Shown here one piece after another: positions 23,078 to 33,359 of a stretch of DNA of 64,000 bases (position 1 is the first letter of the stretch; the number at the start of each line of letters is the position of its first letter). A program made the translations under genes and the position numbers. This DNA is from Niebla homalea (lineage: Eukaryota; Ascomycota; Lecanoromycetes; Lecanorales; Ramalinaceae). The DNA is taken from positions 248,001 to 312,000 of the forward strand of contig JAHGAU010000029.1 in assembly GCA_019925105.1 (NCBI GenBank). Direction: 5' to 3'. A model generated the notes under the pieces. It did no database searches and was not told the DNA's origin. It saw only the letters and a list, made by a program, of their open reading frames with translations.

Positions 23078-26000
23078 ATGAGTATCTTTGTATTCGGCGA
23101 TCTCACCGAGACTACAGACGATGAGCTTGAACAGCTGTTATACGCTGAAGAGGACTCTATCCTCGGCACCTTCACGAAGAAAGCCACCAAAGCAATCCTT
23201 TCTGAGCTTTCGAAGAGTCCCAATAGTGGATGCCAGAAGCTTTCGACCGAACACTATCTGCGTCAAGTGAGAGGACGCAAGCATCATGGGAATAGGGACA
23301 TTGCTTTGGATCATGCGTTGACTACCACATACCATCTTAGTCTCTTTATCCAGTGCGCCTGATACTTTTGATTCAATGGTCATGGTCATTCACAACCTGA
23401 CTATTTCGCAGGAGATGCACTGCTCGTGGCGGCACATATCCCGACACATCAAACTCCCGCTTTCTTGGGCTATGTACTGGGAATTTGGCTGCTGCTGCGG
23501 TCGCATGCTCTCGAACTCTATCTCAGCTCCTTGCCGTAGCTGTGCCCACTGTTGTTTTGTCGTTCAATACAGGTCTACTTGCATCAGATGTCGGTCAACG
23601 CTTCCGTACAGAGCGGGAGGCTTCAGAATTTTCATGGTCCACTGTGTACCTTGGTCTCTTGAAGACTACAGCGGAAGACCGTATCAATGAGTTCACTAAG
23701 TCTCATGTCAGTGGCTCTGACTGCTCAGTGCAACCCCACTGATACTACGCAGTGTATCCCGCCCGCTTCTCAGCCGTACATATCCGGCACTTCCTTGAAT
23801 GGTGTGACAATCTCTGGGCCTCCCAAAATTCTGATGAAGCTTCAGCAATCGGATCTCATGAGGGATATCAAGACAGTAGAACTGTCAGTTTATGCCCCAT
23901 ATCATGCTCCACATCTGTATACACTGAAGGATATCGTTTCATTGCTAGACAGTAGCGCTATATCGCAATGGCAGCCCATAAACCCGCCGCTAGGGCTTGT
24001 ATCAAGCGCGATTGATCATGTGGTCCAGAGTGACAACCTAAGACAAGCAATGCATCTCGCCCTGCTAGACATCTTCGTCAAACCCCTACAACGCGATCTC
24101 ATTGCGTTACAGCTCAATGCAAAAAGCCAGACATCAAGCAAGGTAGAAGTGATCCAGCTCGCCACGTCTGTTGCTACAGACAGCCGGCCAGTACTTGCTA
24201 AGAATACGGAGCCTCTCCTCAACGAATTCGGCAATATGAGCACAGCCACAACAGACACAAAGACAGCTGAATATAAATTCTCGCCTACGAGACCCAGGAT
24301 TGCTATTGTGGGCATGGCAGGACGATTTCCTGGCGCTGAGAATGTGGATGAGTTTTGGGACTTGCTCTACCAAGGTCTTGATGTGCATGAAAAGGTTCCA
24401 TCCTCACGCTGGGATGATACAACACATGTGGATAAGTCTGGTACAGTCAAGAACACCAGTGCCACGCCTTACGGCTGCTGGCTTAAGAATCCGGATCTCT
24501 TCGACGAGAGATTTTTTGGGACATCTCCAAGAGAAGCAGCACAGATGGACCCGGCTCAACGTCTTGCTCTCATGACTGCGTACGAGGCCCTTGAGCAGGC
24601 AGGTCTGGTACCTGATAGCACACCATCAACGCAAAGGGCCCGGATCGGAGTCTGTTATGGTGTTACAAGCAACGATTGGATGGAAACTAACAGCGCTCAA
24701 GACATTGACACACATTTTATTCCAGGAGGAAATCGGGCCTTCATCCCTGGCCGAATCAACTACCACTTCAAGTTCAGTGGACCAAGCTATAGCATAGACA
24801 CAGCCTGCTCTTCCAGTCTTGCAGCGATTCAACTTTCCTGTAGCATCCTCTGGCAAAGACAAGCAGACACTATGATTGCGGGAGGTACCAATATTCTGAC
24901 CAATCCAGATTTCACGAGTGGACTGGACAAAGGCCACTTCCTGTCTCGCACGGGCAATTGTAAAACCTTTGATGAGAGTGCTGACGGTTACTGTCGTGGT
25001 GAAGGGATAGCGACTGTCATATTGAAAAGACTTGACGATGCAGTACGTGATAATGACCCGATATTAGGTGTCATTCTCAATGCTTGTACTAATCATTCTG
25101 CGGAGTCGACGTCAATTACTCGGCCATTTTGCGGTGCGCAGCGGTCATTGTTCCGTGATCTTCTATGGCCGCTGCCACCCTCTCTGGTAACATATGTGGA
25201 GATGCACGGCACAGGTACGCAGATTGGAGATGCTACAGAAATGACTAGTGTTACGGAATCTCTTGCCCCGAGGCTCGGATTGGACAGAAGACAAGAAAGT
25301 AACCCAATCTATGTCGGCTCGGTCAAAGCAAATGTGGGTCATGGAGAAGCTGCCGCTGGGGTCACAAGTTTGGTTAAAATACTACTTATGATGCAACACG
25401 GGGCCATCCCGCCTCATTGTGGGATCAAAACGGAGATTAATCGCAGATTCCCCACTGACTTATCGCTGCGAGGTGTCCGCATAGCCAAGGAACCAGAGAA
25501 GTGGGCAAAAATATTTGATATACCTCGAACGGCTATTGTCAACAACTTCAGTGCTGCTGGTGGCAATACAGCCCTCCTGCTACAACAAGCATTCGAAACA
25601 CCCAAAAGAGAGCTCGACAATAGCTACGACGCCCAAAGGCAATACGTGGTTACTGTATCCGCCAAGTCACGGTCAGCTCTGCGAGCGAACGCTCGCAGTC
25701 TCGTGGAATTCATACGTTGCAATGTAGTGGATCACGTCGTGCCCTGCTTGTCTTATACGGCGACGGTAAGGCGTATACATTATGCCTACCGAATGTGTGT
25801 AACTGGCAGCAATAGTGAGGAGATTGCTTCCCGTCTCGAAAGAGCAACAGATTCGCAGACGGAGAAGCAGAGTCTACAGTCAAAGCCTGGAGTCATATTT
25901 GCGTTCAGTGGCCAAGGCTGTCACTATCTTAGCATGGGGAGGCCTCTATTTGATAATGTTGCCTCCTTCAGAGCAGATATCGAGCGCTATTCGCAGATAG

Positions 26001-29000
26001 CCACTTTTCAAGGGTACCCTTCTTTTCTCTCCGTCGTAGTAGATGATCGGAACAACCCAAGTGGCCGTTCCCCTACAACTTTGCCATTGGCAATCACCTG
26101 CATACAAATGGCTCTAGTGAGGCTATGGAAGTCCTGGGGGCTTTGCCCCACGGCTGTGATAGGACATAGTCTTGGCCATTACGCTGCACTACAAGCTGCT
26201 GGAGTCTTGTCCGAGGCAGATGCTATTTTCCTTGTCGGTCTGAGGAGCCAACAAATAGAGCTGGAATGTTCACCAAAATCGCATTGTATGCTCGCCATTA
26301 GCGCTCCTCGACCGACCATCGATTCTCTTTTGAGAGATAATGGCATCGAGATTGCATGCTTTAATGGCCCTGAGCAGGTTGTAATCAGCGGAGAGCGAAC
26401 CAAGATCGAATACACAAAGTCGCTGCTGGCTTCTCAAGGCCTCAAAACCACCCTTCTTGACAACTCTCATGCCTTTCACACTTCACAGATGGACTACGTC
26501 ATTCCCACGCTGGTCGAAGCCGTGAAAGGCATCGTTCTCGAGTCACCGTTGATTCCTGTAATTTGCGCCGTTACCGCTGAGATTGTATACAGTCATGAGT
26601 CTTTGAGCACGTCCCATTTTGTTGACCACTTAAGAAAACCTGTCAGATTCTTCGAGGCATTGCAAGCTGCTAACAGCGCAAGACTTATCACAGATTCTAC
26701 GATCTTCATAGAAATCGGACCTGGTTCTGTACTGACTGGGTTAATTAAAGGGTGTCTCAAAGAAACAGGGGGCTCATTCCCATCCCTGACAGCAAGGCCT
26801 AACCAATGGCGTCATCTGTCAGAAGTGTTCTGCCATTTGTACCTTGCTGGATTGGAGCTTGATTGGCGGCAATATCATCGTGATTTGAACACCAGCCAAC
26901 ACGTACTGCGCTTACCAAGCTATGAGTGGGACTTGCAAAGCTTTTGGATTCCGTATCGGAATGACTGGTCCCTTCGCAAAGGTGATCCGCCTTGCAAATG
27001 CCTGCCTTGCAATACACAAATGCAAAGCGCAACGGTACATGAGATAGTCGAGGAGAGACTTGACGCTGATGGAGTGTCTGTGATCGTGCTCTCGGACCTA
27101 TCTAAGCCTGTCTTGTCCACGATGGTTCAGGGTCACAGGGTCAATGGTGTCCCACTCTGTACTCCAGTAAGTCTTGTTCTTCGGGAACGCCACAGTGGAC
27201 TCCGAATGCCGTGTTCAAGATCTATGATTCCTTGCGAAAGTATTGGAAGGCTTACCGGTCCTTTAGTCCGTATATGCTGACATCGCTTTCACCATCGGCA
27301 AACGTGTTCGAGATCGTATCGGGTCGCCTCTCAAACAACGTTCTATGTCAGTGGATAAAATGATTCTCCAGAACCCTCTGGTTGTCAAGCAGCAGGGGCA
27401 ACAACTTTTGAAGGCCAGCTTCACGATGAAATGGCAGGGAGCCAGTGGAGCTTGCCGATTCTTGGCCGAAGATGTAAGGCCACTCCGTCCACACAGCGCT
27501 AACATGTTAACCCGCGATTCTCTAGTGTAATGGAAAAGAGATGGTCCAATATGCCAATTGCCTAGTCAATTTTTCATCAGATCCTGACAAGAAAGCGCTT
27601 GTTAATTCAGGTCAATTGACGATGTCGAAAGTCCACGAGATCCGGAAGAGAACAGCCACAGACCAAGTATACAGATTCAACAATCCAATGATTTATAGGA
27701 TGGTAGCCCCTACTGCTGAATTTCAGGCGGGATTCCGTGCCCTGAAAGAGATCGTGCTCAACAACACAGCTATGGCAGCAGCTGGTAAGATAGACTTGAC
27801 GGTGGTGGAAGGCTTGGAACTCCAATCTTACTATGCACATCCGGCTTACATTGATGCTTTCTGCCAGACAGCAGGTTTCATCATGAACGCCAATGAGTGC
27901 TCCGACATGGAAAAGGAAGTTTTCGTCAATCATGGCTGGGGCGCTCTGCGCGTCTATGAGGCCCTTCAACCTGGGGAAGTTTACGACTCCTGGGTCCAAA
28001 TGACCCGGAAGGAGGACACCATCTGGCATGGCTGCTTGATAATGCTTTGTAGAGGTGTCGTCGTTGGACAAATTGAGGACCTCACTGTAAGTTATGGCGT
28101 GCCTCACTGGAGAAGGGTGAATCACAGAGTGGTACCACCCGCTGATTGAACGGTATAGCTCCAAGGAATTCCAAGAAGACTACTCAACCAGATTCTCTCT
28201 TCTGCAGAACGCAAGCTCTCTGGTGAGAATCTATCAATGGCAATGGTAGACCCACAGTCGTCTTCCAGGGTGGGGGGCGAGACGAACAAGTCAGAGTCTG
28301 CACGGTTGCTTGATTTGCCTCTACATGAAACTTTGACTTCGCATAACCAACCTCCTCAAGGTAGCAACCAAGTTGTGGACACTTCTCTCCTCATCCAGAT
28401 CATTTCCGAAGAAAGCAAAATCCATCCAAGTCAGCTGGACGAAGAAACGTCCTTCACGGAACTTGGTGTCGATTCCCTTCTCTCTCTGATTATCACGAGC
28501 CGGCTGAGAGACGAGCTTGGCTTTGACATCGGCGCCAGATCTTCCATATTCGATGATTTCGGCACCGTTGGCGCGCTGAAGGCCGCCTTTGTGAGAACAA
28601 AGCGTTACGACACGCTGGAGTCCCAAGTGCACACAGACTCGAGGGAACAAGCGCCAAAGCGAGCACTAGAGGTCGACTTCGTCGACCCGGATGCTCGGTC
28701 CCCCTCTCCCAAAAAGCCGAGAAGATCGTCGCCGCCGCCCCCCGCCTCGAGCGGCGACTCGACAAACCGCGACCGAAGCATGCAGGCGCCCTGCACCTCG
28801 ATTGTCCTCCAACAATCCAGCCATGCCAACCCTCAGACCCTCTTCCTCTTCCCCGACGGGTCCGGCTCCCCGAGCTCGTACGCCCGGATCCCCGCCGTTC
28901 ATCCCACAGTGACCCTCATCGGCCTGGTGTGCCCATACCGACACGATCCCCCCGCAATGTTAACATCTTCCCTCGACATCCTCATGTACGGCTACCTCCT

Positions 29001-29753
29001 GGAAATTCAGCGTCGATGTCCCCCCCTGCGTGGCGCGTACAACCTCGGTGGGTGGTCTTCAGGCGGCGTGTTAGCCTTCGAAGCCGCGTGCCGCTTGACC
29101 GCGATGGGTGAGACTGTGAGGAGCTTGGTGCTCATCGATTCACCCCCGCCCACCAGGGGCCTCCAGAGGCTTCCGGAGAGGTTTTATGAGCATGCTGAGG
29201 CTGTTGGGGTATTCAATCAGGTCAGCGGAGGTCATGATGGAGTGGGTGATAGCAGCTGCAGCAACAGCAGTGGTGGTGGTTTACCATACTGGCTGATTCC
29301 GCATTTCAAAGCAACCATTGAACTTTTGAATGACTATCGTCCGGTGCCCTTGAAGCAAACGTTGGAGGACGGGATGAAAGGAAAGATGAGAGCGACAATT
29401 GTCTGGGCGGGCGAGAGGGTCTTTGATGGTGTCAAGTTCCCAGAGATGGGGCGATCGGATGGCGATGGGAACGATGTGGAGGACGTTGGCAACGAACATG
29501 AGGGTCTGGCATTCCTCACGCAAGAGAGAACGGATACGTCCGCCGGCGTGTGGGAGGAGCTACTTCCCGGACATCACGTTGATGTGGAGGTTGTGCGAGC
29601 GGACCATTTCGGTATGATGGTAAGTCTGCAGCAAATTTAATTGACAGAATGCGTGGTGCACTTGCTAACGAACTATTCTTCAATTTTTGTTAGCTTGGAC
29701 AGAATGCGCAAATGCTTGCGAGGATACTTGAAAGGGCAATGCGTGTTGATTGA
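23078..29753 (+). CDS. Non-reducing polyketide synthase, SAT-KS-AT-PT-ACP-TE
   Basis: Seven exons inferred: 23078-23352, 23412-23706, 23753-27166, 27267-27473, 27526-28086, 28159-29619, 29694-29753; 2090 aa. The six introns (59, 46, 100, 52, 72, 74 bp) are GT-AG and keep frame. Domains: SAT with Cys113 in GLCTGN and His241 in PYHAPHLY; KS with Cys542 in DTACSSSL, EMHGTGTQIGD and VKANVGHGE; malonyl AT with Ser996 in GHSLGHY; product template with His1318 in QGHRVNG and Asp1507 in AYIDAF; one ACP with Ser1690 in LGVDSLLSL; TE with Ser1884 in GWSSG and a C-terminal RADHFGMM. Every catalytic residue I looked for is present, so the enzyme should build and fold an aromatic polyketide and release it by thioesterase/Claisen cyclisation. 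The ACP-TE linker is Pro/Ser/Arg-rich, and the TE carries a Gly/Ser-rich insert near 29215-29280. What starter unit, chain length and ring pattern it uses cannot be told here. Confidence 0.95.
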
Positions 29754-30169
29754 AACGAAATGGAGCGCCTCAATCCGCGAAGGCGGAGGCTCTAAAGAGT
29801 GTCATTACCACTATGTAGTCTGAACTCTTTACATGACATTATTTGCGCTAGTTCAAAAACGAAATCACGAATGAAAATATGGCACCATCATGTTCTTACT
29901 AAGTGATTGTTTCTCTTCCCCTTTGAAACAGGTCCATTATCAGGCAATATTGGTCCCCTTCACAGCGAGGCGCAGCTGGACGCAGGTAGCAGTCTCGCAC
30001 TGACTCCGTTTGAGCAAATACTTACCTCTCTGACCGATGATCGTACATAACCGAGGTTGACCTTTGAAACCTTTCGAATGCCTCAAACGCGTACAATACA
30101 CTGAAAAGAGTGGGATCTCATTCGAGGAATGCAGGGTAACGTCTTCCTGTTCTGGAGAGTCTCCCCTCA
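29754..30169. other. Convergent intergenic region, PKS / second FAD-linked oxidase
   Basis: 416 bp expected to contain both 3' UTRs. Nothing gene-like is seen. The last codons of the longest minus-strand frame (30118-30169) are intron read-through, not coding. Confidence 0.6.
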
Positions 30170-31725
30170 TCAGGAAAGCGGGAACCAGTAATCGAAGCGC
30201 TTTTTGGGGTCAACAGTCTTCTTGATTTCTTGCAGACGTTGTAAATTCTGGCCATACACGGTTTCAAGACTTTCGTCTCCGTAAGCATTGTTGATGTAAC
30301 TGTTGACCCAGGTTCGAGCAAGTCAGTCTCATTGCCTTCCAGCAGTGGCACGGTCAAAGGTAGATGTGGGAATGCTACGTACGTCTGATTACCCTGTATC
30401 CCAGATGTCGCTCTCCATAGATCTCGAGCCTTGAAACCATACTGCTGCGCTTTCTTGTCAAATGCGGGATCTGCATATGTTGGCGTGAACACGGCGTTGT
30501 ACACCAATTGATCTCGGAATGGGTACGACGCGCCATCATTAGCGAGCCTCTGCGCCGCGTCTAGCGGGTACGCATTCATTACCATAGAGCTATTCTCGGC
30601 GCCTGGTTGATTGACCAGGTCACTAAATAAGTCATATATCTGGCGCCAGGTAGCGGGATCCATGACCGCTAGACCAGCAGCGAAATTAGGCTTCCTGCCC
30701 CCTTTGATGCACGCCATGTCACCTCCAGCATTCCACTTGGCATAGGGTGTGGTGGCAGTCTGATCAACGAGGGGCTGAAGTGCATAGATTGATGCATACG
30801 CAGCCCTACCCTGGGCCTCGGTACCATAGTAAAAGATGCTGAGAATGATGGAGGGAGGGGCGCCAGCCATGCCTGAGCTGGCGAAGAGAAGCTCAAACGC
30901 CATTTCAGGCTGGAAAGGTAACTGGGCGATAGCCTGGATGAGCGGCTCCAGCTGGTTGGACGTAAATATTAGGGGTCCTACCCATGCGTCCATACCGGCA
31001 GGCGTGTTGACGGGATAAGCTTTCATTGTCGCGGAGGTTACGATGCCAAAATTGGGACCGGCGCCTCGAAGTGCGAACCAGAGAGGAGATCCGCTCTGAG
31101 GTCCTACAATTTCGAGATTGCCGGCAGGGCTCACCACGGCCATAGAGAGGATGTTATCGACACCTAGACCATGCTGGCCCATGAGATTACCAACGCCTCC
31201 ACTAAGAGCGGCGCCGAGGGTCCCAACGCAGTTGCAGATGCCAGTGGCTATCAGTGCATTGTTGGCGACCCCTGCCGTGACGGTATCAGCGATAAGAGCG
31301 CCCCCTTGCACGGTCACTTGGGTTCTGTCAGTGTTGAAAGTGACACTCCTGAGGCCTGCTAGATTGATGATGACCCCACTGCTGTTCAATTTTCCTAGTG
31401 TAGTGGACCACCCGTTACCCCCATTTTGGGCTAGGAAAGGGATATCCAGTGCGTTTGCAAATTGTACCTTCAGATTGGTCAGCAGCAATCAAAGCTGAGA
31501 TTGGCAGAGGACTGGTTATACTGTGCGAAGGACGTCAAGCTCGTTTGCCACATTGACAACGGCGTAAGGTGTGGGAGCTTCATATTCACTCCATCTGGGA
31601 AGACTATTTGGGGCTGATATTTTAGCTTGTGGAGACAAGATCCTGGATAGTGCATTTTGGTCGAAAGAGGCAGCATGACTCATGCTCCAAAACAAGGGGA
31701 GCATATGGATCATTGACGGCTGCAT
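30170..31725 (-). CDS. FAD-linked oxidase, berberine-bridge type, with Asn at the FAD-His site (cluster gene)
   Basis: Three exons inferred: 31725-31522, 31467-30383, 30299-30170; 472 aa; introns 54 and 83 bp. The second intron matters: the long frame runs through it into a false tail, whereas splicing yields the standard BBE C-terminus (YINNAYGDESLETVYG, then a VDPKKRFDYWFPLS end). The FAD domain shows PFLAQNGGNGWSTT, VQGGAL, CNCVGTLGAALSGG and LRGAGPNFGIVTS. Asn86 occupies the position of the flavin-linking His of classical SGGHGW. The N-terminus is hydrophobic (MLPLFWSMSHA) and may be a weak signal peptide; internal methionines make the start uncertain. It is probably an oxidative coupling or ring-oxidation step at the right end of the cluster. 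Confidence 0.85.
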
Positions 31726-32625
31726 GATCTGTCAGGAAGGAGACTAGGGTTGCGGTATCAGCTGGATGGACATGTCACGAATAATGAACAGAAGGGGACT
31801 GGGTATTTAAAGCCTCTGGGGTGTGACTGCACATGCCTGAAGTCTAGGACATACCTACATCGTTTTTGCGACTTCCGGAATGTTGCAACCCATACCGCAC
31901 TACAGTACCGCCACCCCACACCCTCTTTTCCGTCTTGCCGAAGCTAAAAGGCGACCTGCAGACCTCATTTTGGCAGCCTATAGATTCAACGGTGATTTCT
32001 TTAATCGACGGCCATTGGATCGCTCAAGGTTTGTTCATTGAAACACATGATACTGCAATGCATGTTTCACCAACTTGCCGAGGGGACGAAGCGACAGCGC
32101 GAGCGCGTAGATTTTCGTGCAACAATGTTCATGCTCCGCAATGACGGGAGGATGGTAGCTTCGGCAACTGTAGCTCGCTTAATGCTCCGGCTGCGCCTCT
32201 ACAGTCGGTCGATGTATCCCTGCCTTAGTCCTCGAGCTGAGGCTTCCATGATTCCATCAATGTTACACAAATAGCAAGTGTTGACAATCTATGTCTTAGC
32301 GTGACAGCAGAGCCTGCCATGTTGCATGGAATCATCTGCAATGGCAATGACTCTGCTTCAAACGGTCTCATTTGTGCTGGTGCTTACTGGTTGCATAAAA
32401 GCCGACTGACGGCACGTGGGGGAGGGGGAATTTTCGGCTTAAAGTAGGCAGGCTGCTAATGACTAGTGCCCGATTCATATGGACTGCTCGGGAGCAAAAA
32501 ACATAATAGCTCTATTAACCTGCCTATCCCCATTACTCCTTCCCAATAGATACAACTTCCCCACCCCCCATTTAAAACCCCAACTATCCCCCACCCCTCC
32601 ACCCCTCAATGCCCCCCTTCCCCAC
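31726..32625. other. Intergenic region at the right cluster border
   Basis: 900 bp upstream of the second FAD-linked oxidase. ORFs at 31750-32274 conflict in frame and lack domains. From about 32550 the plus strand becomes strongly C-rich with many runs of four or more C. I see no gene. Confidence 0.5.
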
Positions 32626-32928
32626 TCACGGCACCACAATCACCTTCCCCTCCCCCTTCCCCTGCACAACCCTCCCCAACCACTCCATCATCCCCTCCCC
32701 CTCCCCCTCCTCCTCATCCGCACCTCCATCTCTCCCCCTCCTCTTCCCAGCAGCAGCAGTAGCAACCCTCATGACAGGCACATCCTCCTTCATCCCGCCA
32801 CTGACCGCCTGCCCATTATTATCATCATTGTTGTTGTTGTAGTAGTGGTGCTGGAAGTCGCGGGGGGAGCGTTTCTCGCAGCACCAGCGGTTGGGGTTGA
32901 GTTCTTCGAAGCTCCAGACCGCGCCCAT
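32626..32928 (-). CDS. Hypothetical small protein
   Basis: Intronless frame of 100 aa. The N-terminus (GAVWSFEELNPNRWCCEKRS) has a natural, aromatic and Cys-containing composition. The rest is Asn-rich then Glu/Gly-rich, and the end (EWLGRVVQGKGEGKVIVVP) again looks protein-like. No family is recognised. The strong purine bias of this strand could keep the frame open by chance, so the call is tentative. It lies between the cluster and the ubiquitin protease gene. Confidence 0.35.
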   Translation of the reverse strand: MGAVWSFEELNPNRWCCEKRSPRDFQHHYYNNNNDDNNGQAVSGGMKEDVPVMRVATAAAGKRRGRDGGADEEEGEGEGMMEWLGRVVQGKGEGKVIVVP

Positions 32929-33359
32929 TGTTGTTGGTGTTGGGTGTGTGTTTGCTGGCGATGGTAGAAAGGGGGACGGTGTGGGTGGGAAAGGTGGCTG
33001 AGGGGTGATGAGATGGTGGGTGTGTGGTTTTGCGATGGAATGGTAGGTAAAGTAAGATAGATTGAAGGGGTGGAATGGTTGATGGAATTGTGATGGGAGC
33101 GATGGAGAAAGGTGATGGAGAGAAAGGAAGGGAAGGTCAGAACGCGTGGGAGTGATTTATAAAATTGATCTGAAGTGATATAAAAATGGAAAATGGGGGC
33201 AATGTGGGCAAAGCTTCGGACTGTGTGTAACATTTTCGCTTATCTTTATAGTGTAGAGAAGCTCGAACAATGTATGACTGTTGAGTTCATCCCCATTCTG
33301 TTAAGCTTGTTGCTTCATTTTTTACATCTCTGTCGTCAATCTAGGCCTGCCCTAGTACA
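32929..33359. other. Intergenic region
   Basis: 431 bp between the small hypothetical frame and the Ubp14 stop codon. G-rich on the plus strand up to about 33060, then A/T-rich. No gene is seen. Confidence 0.5.

Noticed and set aside
23376..23742. SAT domain of the PKS as frameshifted pseudogene
   Set aside because: Introns 23353-23411 and 23707-23752 restore frame and put the active-site Cys and His in place.
30118..30300. Alternative C-terminus of the second FAD-linked oxidase
   Set aside because: It is intron read-through; splicing at 30382/30300 gives the standard family C-terminus.
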